64,000 nt of DNA from Catenovulum sediminis. Its GTDB lineage: Bacteria > Pseudomonadota > Gammaproteobacteria > Enterobacterales > Alteromonadaceae. Position 1 is the stretch's first letter. Every line of letters begins with the position of its first letter. The position numbers were made by a program, and so were the translations under genes. Where the stretch lies: NCBI RefSeq assembly GCF_040270295.1, contig NZ_JBELOE010000152.1, one strand, 5' to 3'. Of the stretch, positions 9,674-18,372 are shown piece by piece. Below the pieces are notes generated by a model that searched no databases, was not told the origin of the DNA, and was given only the letters and a program-made list of their open reading frames with translations.

Positions 9674-12600
9674 TTAGCCTACAGAAAATCGGGGATCTAG
9701 CTTACTTATCCCCAAACCATTACTTTTAATCACATTAAGTTGCACGGGGATACGTTCTTTTAGTGTTTCTATGTGGCTGATTACACCAATCATCTTGCCG
9801 CTGGCATTAAGTTGATCAAGAGCGTTTAACGCTATATCCAGCGTGTTGGCATCTAAGGTGCCAAACCCTTCATCCAAAAACAGCGACTCTATTTGAGTTT
9901 TGTGACTGACTAAATCCGATAGTGCTAAGGCAAGTGCTAGGCTGACTAGAAAACTTTCACCGCCCGATAAAGTGCGCGTGTCGCGTACTGTGTCTGCTTG
10001 CCAAGTATCTACAACAACTAACTCTAAATTGTCATCTGGTTTACGCTTAAGCTGATATCTATTATGCAATTTTTGCAGTTGGCAATTTGCTAGGTAAACG
10101 AGTTGCTCTAAGGTGAGTCCTTGTGCGTAGCGCCGGAATTTATCGCCTTCTGCTGAGCCAATTAACTCATTTAACAATGCCCACTGCTGATGTGTTTGCT
10201 GTTGTGTTGCAACTTTTAGCAGCAGTTCTTGTTGTTTGTCAGCTTGCGCCTTGTCTGTTTTGAGTTTTTGCTTTATTTCTCCGAGCTGTTGTAAATTTTG
10301 TTGTTGTTGTTGTTCTACTTGTATCAGCTTGCTATTGACCTCATTGAGTGGTGATTCATTGCAAATATCGGGTTTATATTCACATAACTCATGGTACTGC
10401 TGTTGTTTATGATGGTAGTTTTCTGTTGCTTGTCGGTACGCTTGTTCTATTTTTGCAGTTTCTGTGCGTAACATATCTATCTGGCTGTCATTTAATCTGG
10501 CTGCCTGCCAATGATGCGTATCACTAAACGGGCTGTCGGAAATTTGCTGCTGCCAGCGGGCTAATGATGCTTGGTATTTATCTTTGTCGTCTGTTTGTTG
10601 TTGTTGTAATGCCGTTAACCGGCTCTGAGTGGCTGCATGCTCAGTTCGCAATTCGTGCAATTGGGTTTGATGTGTATTTATTTCAGTCGCTAACTTGTCT
10701 TTTAACGCACGCATTTGTTGACGAATAGACTGTATACTTAAACCATTCAACAGTGTTTTACGTTGTGCAGAGAGTACTTGCTGCCGGTTGCTCAGTTCGC
10801 GGATACAAGCTTGTGTTTTTTGTTGCTCGGCGTTCAACTCAGTTAAATGGTTATTTAAGTGTTCTAAGGTTTGCTGTAGTTGTGTTTTTTGTTCGCTGAT
10901 TTGTAATAGTTCAGTTTGAGTTTTTTCAAGCTTTGCTAATTGTTCTGTTAGTTCAGTGGTTGAAAAGCTATTTTCATTTAATTTGAGCGCTTCTAGTTGT
11001 TCAAGCCACTCATGGTTTTTGATGTCATATTCGGTATTTTTACTATTTTGCGCTTCAGTTGATATCTCCAACTGTTGTGATAAAGCCGTCTGGTTTTCTA
11101 GATTGTGTTCAATTTTTATCTGAGTTTGCTGGAGCTGGTACGTGAGTTGTGTGAGCTGCTGCTGTGCCTCTTGCTGTTGATGGCGATTGGTTATGAGCTG
11201 TTTAATCAACTGCAGTTCTTTTTCGTTCTGAGATAGGTATTGTTGTAATTGCTCTGGCCATTCAGTGATTGGACTTTCAACACAAGTCGGCGCTTGTTGT
11301 TTTACTTGCTCTATCAGCATTTTTTGTGTGCGCTGTAGACTTTCTGTTATTTCAGCATATTGCTTTTCCAGCAGCCATTTGTGCTGCTGTAATTGTTGTT
11401 CTTTTTGGCTTTCTTCTTTGCCTTGCTGTTCTAACTGCGCGAGTTTTTGCTTTTGTGCGGCTTGTCTGGCTGTCGTTGCATCTTCGTCTTTATTGAGATC
11501 TGCAGGCTGGTAATCGGCATATGGATGTTGAGTTGAACCACACAAGGGGCAGGGTTGTTCGGGGTGTAAATCGTTTCTGTGCTCAGTTAAAGAGTGAATC
11601 AACTTTTGTTGATTGATAATCTGGTTTAGGTCTTCAATACTTTGTTGGCAGCTTTTATAACTGTCCCTAAGCGCTTGTAATTTGTTTTGTTGAGCTAGGT
11701 GTTCGGGCGTGATTTTTTCTAGTTCTGATTCGAGCGATTGGCTTTTCTGCTTTTGTTGACAATACTCAGTCACTTGTTGCTGCAAGGCTTTTAATTGATT
11801 GTGTTTATTTAAGTTATTTTCATGATTTTGTGCAAGTTGCGCTTGTTCTATATTTTTATCCCAGCCAAGCTGTTTGTGTAATATATCGATTGTTTGCTGC
11901 AGTGTATTAATTGCTTGCGTTTGCTCTGTGATTTGCAGTTGTTGTTGTTTTTGTGTGTGTGCCAGTTCATTTTTTTCTTGGGTTAATTTATGCTGATGTG
12001 AACGGCTGTCTTTAAGCTTTATTTCACCTTGTTGTATTTCTTGATTAAGCTTTTTTATTTGGCTCGCTAATTTTTCCAGATAGCTGATTTTATCTTTATT
12101 GAGCTGGTCTAAATGCGCATTATCCTGTAACCACTGTTGTCGCGATTGATAGTGTTTTTGGGCTTGTTCGAGCGTATGTTGTTGCTGTTTTATGTTGTCT
12201 TGTTGCTGCTCTATTTTTTCTTGCAGTTCTGCATGTCTGAGGGTGGGTTGTTTTAACTCACTTTCCGTTTGTTGCAGTTGTTTGTCTAAAGGTTCAACCT
12301 GCTGCTCGATAATTTGCTCTTGCTGCTGTTCCTGCTGCTCTAACAATTGTTGCTCAGAGTGTGCTTTGTCTAAGTTTTGTATTTGTTGTTCAATGGTGGT
12401 ATTGAGATTAACACACTGCTTTTGTAGCGCTTCAATATTGATCTGCTGGCTTGAGATCATTTCTTGCTGTTTTGCAATTGGCTCATAATATGGTTGTAAT
12501 AATTTTGCCTGTTCAGCTAACGCGAGTTGTTGACGTTGTGCTGCATTGTTTTGATAAACTAGCGTTGCATTGTTTAATACATCTTTTAGTTTTTCCAGTT

Positions 12601-13369
12601 GTGATTCTTGTGTAGACGCTTGTGAAAACCAGCCTTGTGCTTGAGTTAAGTTTTTGATTTGGGTTTGCTGCTGTTGGATATTTTGCTCTAAGGTGAGTTT
12701 TTGTCTTTGCAGCTCGCTTTTTTCTTCATCTGTTAATAAATTGACATTGTCAGCTTGTTGTATAAGTTGCTCAAGTAATAATTTGCTGTCTTTGTAATTG
12801 AGAAAAATTTGTTTTGAAATCAAACTATAAATTTCAGTGCCGGTTAGCTCTTCGAGGAGTTCGGCTTTTTCGTTGTTTTTAGCATTTAAAAACTCAGCAA
12901 ATTTGCCCTGTGACAACATCATCGACTTAGTAAAACGAGAAAAATTTAAACCACTGAGTTGTTCAATACAGGCTTTCACCTCAGCCAGCTTATCTGCGAT
13001 GATTTTCTCGTTTTGACAATCAAACAACTCGGCTTTGGCGGGTTGCAAGTTTCCGTCTGCTGCGCCTCTTGCGCGGCGTTGCTGCCAGCGAGCGCGATAT
13101 GTTTTGTCTTTAATGGCAAAATGCACTTCAGACATACATTCAGCGGTATGCCTTGTCATCAATTCGTTTTGGTTTTGCGATATCTGCAAGCGCGGTGTTT
13201 GATGGTACAAAGCCAAACAAATGGCGTCGAGTAAGCTACTTTTTCCCGCTCCAGTGGCACCGGTAATGACAAATAGACCGTTACTGGCAAAAGGTTCTTG
13301 CTGAAAATCGATAAACCATTCACCTTTTATCGCATTTATATTTTTGAGTCTTAGGCTAAGTATTTTCAT
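9674..13369 (-). CDS. sbcC: SbcC, exonuclease/SMC-like ATPase subunit
   Basis: 1231-aa Rad50-type ATPase of the SbcCD nuclease, which opens hairpins and cleaves protein-blocked DNA ends. It has an N-terminal Walker A (GATGAGKSS, about 37-45), a Q-loop region (MLSQGKFAEFLNA), a long coiled coil split by the zinc hook CPLC at 607-610, the ABC signature LSGGE (about 1134-1138) and Walker B LFLDEGFGTLD (about 1164-1174). It is somewhat longer than the E. coli protein (about 1048 aa) because of the coiled coil, which is unusually rich in glutamine. Its start overlaps the sbcD stop by 14 bases, so the pair is translationally coupled. Confidence 0.96.
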   Translation of the reverse strand: MKILSLRLKNINAIKGEWFIDFQQEPFASNGLFVITGATGAGKSSLLDAICLALYHQTPRLQISQNQNELMTRHTAECMSEVHFAIKDKTYRARWQQRRARGAADGNLQPAKAELFDCQNEKIIADKLAEVKACIEQLSGLNFSRFTKSMMLSQGKFAEFLNAKNNEKAELLEELTGTEIYSLISKQIFLNYKDSKLLLEQLIQQADNVNLLTDEEKSELQRQKLTLEQNIQQQQTQIKNLTQAQGWFSQASTQESQLEKLKDVLNNATLVYQNNAAQRQQLALAEQAKLLQPYYEPIAKQQEMISSQQINIEALQKQCVNLNTTIEQQIQNLDKAHSEQQLLEQQEQQQEQIIEQQVEPLDKQLQQTESELKQPTLRHAELQEKIEQQQDNIKQQQHTLEQAQKHYQSRQQWLQDNAHLDQLNKDKISYLEKLASQIKKLNQEIQQGEIKLKDSRSHQHKLTQEKNELAHTQKQQQLQITEQTQAINTLQQTIDILHKQLGWDKNIEQAQLAQNHENNLNKHNQLKALQQQVTEYCQQKQKSQSLESELEKITPEHLAQQNKLQALRDSYKSCQQSIEDLNQIINQQKLIHSLTEHRNDLHPEQPCPLCGSTQHPYADYQPADLNKDEDATTARQAAQKQKLAQLEQQGKEESQKEQQLQQHKWLLEKQYAEITESLQRTQKMLIEQVKQQAPTCVESPITEWPEQLQQYLSQNEKELQLIKQLITNRHQQQEAQQQLTQLTYQLQQTQIKIEHNLENQTALSQQLEISTEAQNSKNTEYDIKNHEWLEQLEALKLNENSFSTTELTEQLAKLEKTQTELLQISEQKTQLQQTLEHLNNHLTELNAEQQKTQACIRELSNRQQVLSAQRKTLLNGLSIQSIRQQMRALKDKLATEINTHQTQLHELRTEHAATQSRLTALQQQQTDDKDKYQASLARWQQQISDSPFSDTHHWQAARLNDSQIDMLRTETAKIEQAYRQATENYHHKQQQYHELCEYKPDICNESPLNEVNSKLIQVEQQQQQNLQQLGEIKQKLKTDKAQADKQQELLLKVATQQQTHQQWALLNELIGSAEGDKFRRYAQGLTLEQLVYLANCQLQKLHNRYQLKRKPDDNLELVVVDTWQADTVRDTRTLSGGESFLVSLALALALSDLVSHKTQIESLFLDEGFGTLDANTLDIALNALDQLNASGKMIGVISHIETLKERIPVQLNVIKSNGLGISKLDPRFSVG

Positions 13370-14588
13370 TGGCAGCTTCGTTTATCGCTTGATGATATGC
13401 TTTGTTAAATAACGAGCTCAGTTCGTCTTGTGTTTTTTCATCGAATGAATGTTCTTGCAGTTTTTGTTGAAACACTTGATCTGGTGTCATTTCATCTAAT
13501 GCAGCGCTTTGTGCACCACCTGACAGTGGGTTCGTTGTTATTTTTTTTCTGCGGACTAATAATGCTTCAACGGGATAATCTTCGCACAGGCGGCTAATTT
13601 GTTGTTGTATATCCGAGTGGTAATCATGGCTATCTACTTCGATATCAAGCCATGCTCCTTGTTCATCGACCGCTAACGCCTGTAAACAGGTTTCAATCTG
13701 AGACAGGCTCCCTTTTATTTGTTTTAACGTTTGGCTGCAGGGGATTTTTAACGTTTGGATATGCTTTTGCTGTTGCGTAAACTCAATCAATACCACTGAT
13801 TTTTGCTGTTTGGCTTCATCAAAACTCATCGCAATAGGTGAACCACTGTATCGGATATGTTGCTGCTCAGCGATTATTTGTGGTTGATGGATATGACCTA
13901 ATGCTAAGTAATCAAAATCGGGTAATACATGCAAAGGCACAGCTTCGAGTGAGCCAATATAGATCTCGCGTACAGAATCACTGGTTTTTGCATTGACTAA
14001 TGTCAGGTGTCCGCTACCTATGATAGGGAGTGGACGATCTTGTCTGAGCTGCTGTGCATACCGGTATAAACTTTGGTAGTGCGATTGGATCGCGGTTAGC
14101 AAGTCGCTATTGTGTGCATTGTCTGGTGGGGTGTTTTGATAAAGCACATCGCGCGGTCGAATATACGGAATGGCACAGAAAATTGCTGCCGCTTCGCCGT
14201 TTCTATTTTTTAGCTCAAAAACCTGTTGGTCAATGCATTGTGGCTGTGCTTGTGCTTGTGCTTGGAGCTCGGTGTTCAGTTGTTGATACACTTGTTTTGA
14301 TTCATTTAGCATTGCAACTGAGTCGTGATTGCCTCCCAATAAAATAAGTTGGCACGCTGTTTTAGACAACTTAACGACAAATTCGTTTAACAGTGCACGC
14401 GCGTAACTCGGCGGCGCACCTGTATCGAACAAATCACCCGCGACAATCAGCACATCAACTTGGCGTTCTTCAATTTGCTGTATCAGCCAAGCAAAAAATT
14501 GGCTGTGTTCGGGGGCGCGGCTCTTGCCATAGAAATTTTGTCCCAGATGCCAATCTGATGTGTGTATGATGCGCAACCTTTGCTCCAT
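13356..14588 (-). CDS. sbcD: SbcD, Mre11-type nuclease subunit
   Basis: 410-aa metallophosphoesterase, the Mn-dependent nuclease partner of SbcC. The phosphoesterase motifs appear in order: HTSDWHLGQNF near the N-terminus, GDLFDTG, GGNHDS, GSGHLTL and ALGHIHQPQ, supplying the metal-binding Asp, Asn and His residues. The C-terminal capping region ends in charged helices. Start ATG 14588 shares its A with the TAA stop of the preceding DUF1820 gene (TAATG), and the 3' end overlaps sbcC, indicating one three-gene operon. Confidence 0.96.
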   Translation of the reverse strand: MEQRLRIIHTSDWHLGQNFYGKSRAPEHSQFFAWLIQQIEERQVDVLIVAGDLFDTGAPPSYARALLNEFVVKLSKTACQLILLGGNHDSVAMLNESKQVYQQLNTELQAQAQAQPQCIDQQVFELKNRNGEAAAIFCAIPYIRPRDVLYQNTPPDNAHNSDLLTAIQSHYQSLYRYAQQLRQDRPLPIIGSGHLTLVNAKTSDSVREIYIGSLEAVPLHVLPDFDYLALGHIHQPQIIAEQQHIRYSGSPIAMSFDEAKQQKSVVLIEFTQQQKHIQTLKIPCSQTLKQIKGSLSQIETCLQALAVDEQGAWLDIEVDSHDYHSDIQQQISRLCEDYPVEALLVRRKKITTNPLSGGAQSAALDEMTPDQVFQQKLQEHSFDEKTQDELSSLFNKAYHQAINEAANENT

Positions 14589-14917
14589 TATTTTTTCGGA
14601 TTTGGGGTGTAAATTGGGCGGTTGAGCTGCGTGATTTTATCGCCCAGTGAGGTTATTTTTGCAGTACCTTGTTTTTTTACCTGATCAATGCGCAATACAT
14701 TATGCATTGGAATGTAGCTATTTTCGACAGACTCAAATTCAGATCTTAGTTTTTCTTCACTGGTATCTACAACTAATGTGCTATGTGTGTTCCAGACAAA
14801 ATCACCGATTTCGATAAAACCAAACAGGCTGCTGGAAACCAGCTTGCGCACGTAAAGTTCGTATTTTTCACCATTATTGACAAATTGAATGCGGTAAATA
14901 GGATGTTTATCTGACAT
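14588..14917 (-). CDS. DUF1820 family protein
   Basis: 109-aa small cytoplasmic protein. The order of motifs (PIYRIQFVNNGEKYELYVRKL, LFGFIEIGDFVW, SEEKLRSEFE, YIPMHNVLRIDQV) matches DUF1820, a conserved gammaproteobacterial family of unknown function. There is no signal peptide or TM segment. It leads the sbcD-sbcC operon and overlaps the sbcD start by one base, so it is probably cotranscribed with the repair nuclease. A functional link to DNA ends is only inferred from position. Confidence 0.85.
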   Translation of the reverse strand: MSDKHPIYRIQFVNNGEKYELYVRKLVSSSLFGFIEIGDFVWNTHSTLVVDTSEEKLRSEFESVENSYIPMHNVLRIDQVKKQGTAKITSLGDKITQLNRPIYTPNPKK

Positions 14918-15076
14918 AAATTCGCTTAATTTAGGTATTTAAGAAAGGCGCTATTTTAATGAAGCAAGGCGTGAAAGTCATCTACACATTCGTTTTTCCT
15001 AGTAGCAAACAAACTGCTGCAAAAATGAACGCGACATGTGTTAACAGGCATTAGACAATTGATTGTAGAAAAAGCT

Positions 15077-15109
15077 CGGGGAGTTAGTATTTAGTTTGCT
15101 CCCCGTTTT
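15077..15109 (-). terminator. Terminator after the TetR gene
   Basis: CGGGGAG (15077-15083) pairs with CTCCCCG (15099-15105) around a 15-base loop. On the minus strand the hairpin lies 15-19 bases past the tetR stop and is followed by GAGCTTTTTC. On the plus strand it is followed by TTTT, so it may act in both directions. The rest of 14918-15123 holds no gene; the promoter of the DUF1820-sbcDC operon must lie at its left end. Confidence 0.7.
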
Positions 15110-15123
15110 GTGGTGTTTGATTG

Positions 15124-15831
15124 TTATTCTGTTTTGGCAAATAAATTACCGATTTTCCAGAAGCGTCCGCTCGATTTAGCACCTTTTTGACCGACATAGC
15201 CATGCCATAATTGAGCTAAAGCATCACGTGCTTCTAAGCCAAATTCGGGTTGAATGAGGGTTAGGTTTGGATTATCTAAAGTTTTAGCCACTTTCTCCGG
15301 CGGGTGGCTCACTTGCCATAAGCCTAACAGCATTGCGTAACTGCGCATTAATAACTGCGCGCAGGTTTCATATTCGTCTAAATCAAGCCTTTGTGCTAAA
15401 TCTTTTGAAGCAGAGGTGATGATTTCAACTAAACGCTTTTTAAATTCTAATAAAATTTTACTATCAACATTCTGTTCTATAATCGAGCTGCTTAAACTGG
15501 CTAATTGAAAAAATTGAGGTTGGCTTTCAATATAGTGACAGAGCGCGTTGATAATTTCGTCCGAGTCTGGTTTGTCTGCTGTTATCGCACTGCGTATATC
15601 ACTAAACCATGCTTGATAATGTTGCTCTAATAATGCCAAAAATATCTCTTCTTTACTTTTGAAATATAGATATACAGTACCTTTAGCGATACCTGAATGA
15701 TTGGCAATAGCGGCTGCTGTTGGCAAAGTATCTGGACTATCGTCAAATAGTTGTGAGGCAGTATTGAGGATTAGATCACGTTTAAGTGACTTGTCTTCAG
15801 CAGAGCGCGCGCGTTTGGCTGACTTTAACAT
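15124..15831 (-). CDS. TetR/AcrR family transcriptional regulator
   Basis: 235-aa regulator with an N-terminal TetR helix-turn-helix (about residues 18-65; HTH in AAAIANHSGIAKGTVYLYFKSKEEIFLALLEQ). The ligand-binding C-terminal domain is not close to any subgroup I can name. The basic N-terminal extension (KSAKRARSAEDKSLKR) is typical. It stands alone: recG upstream points the same way but is separated by 239 bases, and no transporter or enzyme gene adjoins it, so its target may be distant or only itself. A palindrome near the start (15856-15868) is a candidate autoregulatory operator. Confidence 0.9.
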   Translation of the reverse strand: MLKSAKRARSAEDKSLKRDLILNTASQLFDDSPDTLPTAAAIANHSGIAKGTVYLYFKSKEEIFLALLEQHYQAWFSDIRSAITADKPDSDEIINALCHYIESQPQFFQLASLSSSIIEQNVDSKILLEFKKRLVEIITSASKDLAQRLDLDEYETCAQLLMRSYAMLLGLWQVSHPPEKVAKTLDNPNLTLIQPEFGLEARDALAQLWHGYVGQKGAKSSGRFWKIGNLFAKTE

Positions 15832-15855
15832 AAAGTTCTCTCCTTTCCTTGGTGA

Positions 15856-15868
15856 TGACGGAACGTCA
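15856..15868. promoter_or_regulatory. Candidate TetR operator
   Basis: TGACG-GAA-CGTCA is a perfect 5-bp palindrome 25 bases upstream of the TetR start codon, where an autoregulatory operator would be expected. A second palindrome, TACAATTGTA, lies at 15944-15953 within the same 239-bp space. Neither matches a TetR-family site I know exactly. Confidence 0.4.
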
Positions 15869-16032
15869 CCATAATACCGTTTGCTTGCTGCAAAGCGGAT
15901 TCGATGTGTTTTACAGTTATACAGTGTTTTAGCAAAAACATATTACAATTGTATTCTAGAACTTAATTTTACACTTGGTCAATTAATGCCCTAAACCAAG
16001 TTAGTATACCTTACAAACATTTAGTTATTAAG

Positions 16033-16064
16033 ATATCCAAGAGTATGCGTATCTATCTGGATAT
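16033..16064 (-). terminator. Possible terminator after recG
   Basis: ATATCCA (16033-16039) pairs with TGGATAT (16058-16064) starting 7 bases past the recG stop on the minus strand. The stem is AT-rich and lacks a U-tract, so termination is uncertain. Confidence 0.35.
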
Positions 16065-16070
16065 TACACT

Positions 16071-18152
16071 TTAAGCTTGGGTATATTTCTGTTTTTCTCC
16101 AACCCAGCGGTTGATTAACAATTGAGTCGTTTCAAGCTGATTTTTAATTAAATAGTCTGCGCAGTTTCTTGCTTTGGGTATTAATGCTGCATCGCGTAGC
16201 AAATCAGCAATTTTAAAATTCATATCACCTGTTTGTTTGGTCCCCAACAATTCGCCCGGACCACGAATTTCTAAGTCTTTTTGTGCAATATAAAAGCCAT
16301 CTGTACTTTCACGCATGACGGCTAAACGTTTATGGCCAGTTTGCGATAGTGGGTTTTTATACATTAATAAACAATGGCTGGCGATTGCGCCGCGACCCAC
16401 TCGACCGCGTAACTGGTGTAGCTGCGCTAAACCAAGACGCTCTGGGTTTTCAATTATCATCAGGCTGGCGTTGGGAACATCAACACCCACTTCTATCACG
16501 GTTGTTGCAACCAATAAATCCATTTTACCCTGTTTAAATCCCTGCATAACTTGCTGTTTTTCGCCTGCTTTCATGCGTCCGTGTACCAGCCCAATGCTTA
16601 AATCCGGCAGAGCCTGTTGCAATTGCATGGCGGTATCTTCTGCGGCTTGACACTCTAATACTTCTGATTCTTCTATCAGTGTGCAGACCCAATAAGCTTG
16701 CCGGTTTTCGTTTTTACATGCATGGTAGACGCGCTGAATAACCTCATCTCGTCGGGTATCTGGTAAAACAACGGTTTGTACTGGAGTGCGTCCGGGTGGC
16801 AACTCGTCAATAACAGAGGTGGTTAAATCGGCATAGGCGGTCATGGCTAATGTACGTGGAATGGGCGTCGCAGTCATAATAAGCTGATGTGGATAGATAC
16901 CGTTTTGTGCGCCTTTTTCGCGTAAGCTCATTCTTTGATGAACACCAAAACGATGTTGTTCATCAATAATAATTAAAGCGAGTTTGTGAAAGTGAACATC
17001 TTGCTGGAATAGTGCGTGTGTTCCGACAACCATTTGGCTTTCGCCTAGCTTTATTCGTTGATAGGCCTCTCTTTTTTGTTTGGCCGTTAATTTGCCCGCC
17101 AGCCAATCGACCTTGATATCTAATGGGGTAAACCAGTTTGCAAAATTGAGTGCGTGTTGCTCGGCTAAGATTTCTGTCGGTGCCATTAGGGCGACTTGAT
17201 AACCTTTTGCCAGTGCACTTAAAGCGGCAAACGCCGCCACTAAGGTTTTACCCGAGCCCACATCCCCTTGCACCAAACGCATCATAGGGTAGTTGTGCGC
17301 CATGTCCTGCTGGATATCCTGTGTAACCCTAATTTGTGCTTGCGTGGGTTTAAATGGCAGTTGTTTGCTAAATTGTTGTATGAGACCGTCGGCAACCGGA
17401 AATGGAGTCGCGGCATGTTGTTGCATACTGGCGCGTATTTGCAACATACTGAGGTTGTGAGCAGTGAGCTCTTCCATTGCGAGTCTTTGCTGCGCAGGGT
17501 GTTGGCCATTCTCTAATTCGATGATTGAAACATCAGGCGGCGGCCTGTGCAATATTTGTATGGCTTGCGCTAATGTGATGGCGCTTGGCAGGTATGCTTG
17601 TGGCAATAATTCGCTAATTTCGGTCTTTTGTAACCTTTCCAATGCCTGCTCTGTTAACTGGCGTAAACTGCTTTGTTTTAACCCGTCTGTTGAGGGGTAT
17701 ACCGGCGTGTAGGCTTCGTCAACTTGTTGTAAATTTTGCAGACTACCGACTTTGTACTCTGGGTGAATTATCTCCCAGCCATATTTACCCCGTTTGACTT
17801 CGCCAAATGCCCGTATGGTTTTTCCTTTACTAAGCTGATTTTTTTGTGCAGCACTAAAATTAAAAAAACGTAAAGTAATGGTGCCAGTACCATCATCTAC
17901 TTTACAGGTCAGCATGCGTCGGCGTGCAAAGACAATTTCGCTTGATTGTATTTCGCCCAAAACTGTGACATGTATTTCCGGGAACAGGTCGCTAATATTA
18001 TAAATTCGAGTTCTGTCTTGGTATCGTAAAGGTAAGTGAAATAATAGGTCTTCTACCGAATAGATATGTAAATTCGCTAATCGTTGTGCCATTTTGGGCC
18101 CGACACCAGAAAGTGTTTCTATTGATTGTTTGGCTAAACGGCTTATAGACAT
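16071..18152 (-). CDS. recG: RecG, ATP-dependent DNA branch-migration helicase
   Basis: 693 aa, exactly the E. coli length. RecG remodels stalled forks and branch-migrates Holliday junctions and R-loops. An N-terminal wedge/OB domain (about 1-160) is followed by SF2 helicase domains: Walker A GDVGSGKT with K302, DEQH box at 397-400 (IIIDEQHRFG), MTATPIPRT, and the C-terminal motifs VATTVIEVGVDVPNA and QLRGRVGRG. The usual E. coli context is spoT-trmH-recG. Here the gene is inverted, 12.6 kb from trmH and monocistronic, with a palindromic SOS box 13 bases before its ATG. Confidence 0.98.
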   Translation of the reverse strand: MSISRLAKQSIETLSGVGPKMAQRLANLHIYSVEDLLFHLPLRYQDRTRIYNISDLFPEIHVTVLGEIQSSEIVFARRRMLTCKVDDGTGTITLRFFNFSAAQKNQLSKGKTIRAFGEVKRGKYGWEIIHPEYKVGSLQNLQQVDEAYTPVYPSTDGLKQSSLRQLTEQALERLQKTEISELLPQAYLPSAITLAQAIQILHRPPPDVSIIELENGQHPAQQRLAMEELTAHNLSMLQIRASMQQHAATPFPVADGLIQQFSKQLPFKPTQAQIRVTQDIQQDMAHNYPMMRLVQGDVGSGKTLVAAFAALSALAKGYQVALMAPTEILAEQHALNFANWFTPLDIKVDWLAGKLTAKQKREAYQRIKLGESQMVVGTHALFQQDVHFHKLALIIIDEQHRFGVHQRMSLREKGAQNGIYPHQLIMTATPIPRTLAMTAYADLTTSVIDELPPGRTPVQTVVLPDTRRDEVIQRVYHACKNENRQAYWVCTLIEESEVLECQAAEDTAMQLQQALPDLSIGLVHGRMKAGEKQQVMQGFKQGKMDLLVATTVIEVGVDVPNASLMIIENPERLGLAQLHQLRGRVGRGAIASHCLLMYKNPLSQTGHKRLAVMRESTDGFYIAQKDLEIRGPGELLGTKQTGDMNFKIADLLRDAALIPKARNCADYLIKNQLETTQLLINRWVGEKQKYTQA

Positions 18153-18164
18153 AAAGAATTTTTA

Positions 18165-18184
18165 TACTGTTGAAATTAACAGTA
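18165..18184. promoter_or_regulatory. LexA (SOS) box at recG
   Basis: TACTGT-N8-ACAGTA: the half-sites fit the E. coli LexA consensus TACTG-(TA)5-CAGTA, and the full palindrome extends to 8 bp per arm (18164-18171 and 18178-18185). The first base lies 13 nt upstream of the recG ATG, overlapping where a promoter or leader would be. The divergent ECF sigma promoter is more than 120 bp away, so recG is the likelier target. Confidence 0.75.
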
Positions 18185-18292
18185 TCTTAGCTGTATACCT
18201 TTGACTATGGCAAGTTTTTGTTGTTTTTAGTGGCCGCACTGATCTTTTTTTGGCCTCCTTTCGTTATCAATAAGTTAATTATCTAAATCACG

Positions 18293-18338
18293 ATTAATTT
18301 AATTTTATTGCATCCAAATATTGGCTTGAACCGTTTGG
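18293..18338 (+). promoter_or_regulatory. ECF-type autoregulatory promoter of the sigma gene
   Basis: An AT block ATTAATTTAA (18293-18302) is followed after 5 bases by TTGCATCCAA (18308-18317), a 13-bp spacer and CCGTTTGG (18331-18338), 35 bp before the sigma ATG. The same three elements, with identical spacings, occur at 19924-19969 before the DUF4331 gene. The layout fits an ECF -35/-10 pair with an UP-like element. Confidence 0.85.
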
Positions 18339-18372
18339 TTTAATAAGCCCACTTTACAAAAGGGCAGTATCC

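Noticed and set aside
11265..12488. Cys-rich open frames antisense to sbcC
   Set aside because: They mirror the Gln/Leu-rich coding bias of sbcC on the other strand and have no ribosome-binding site or conserved motif.
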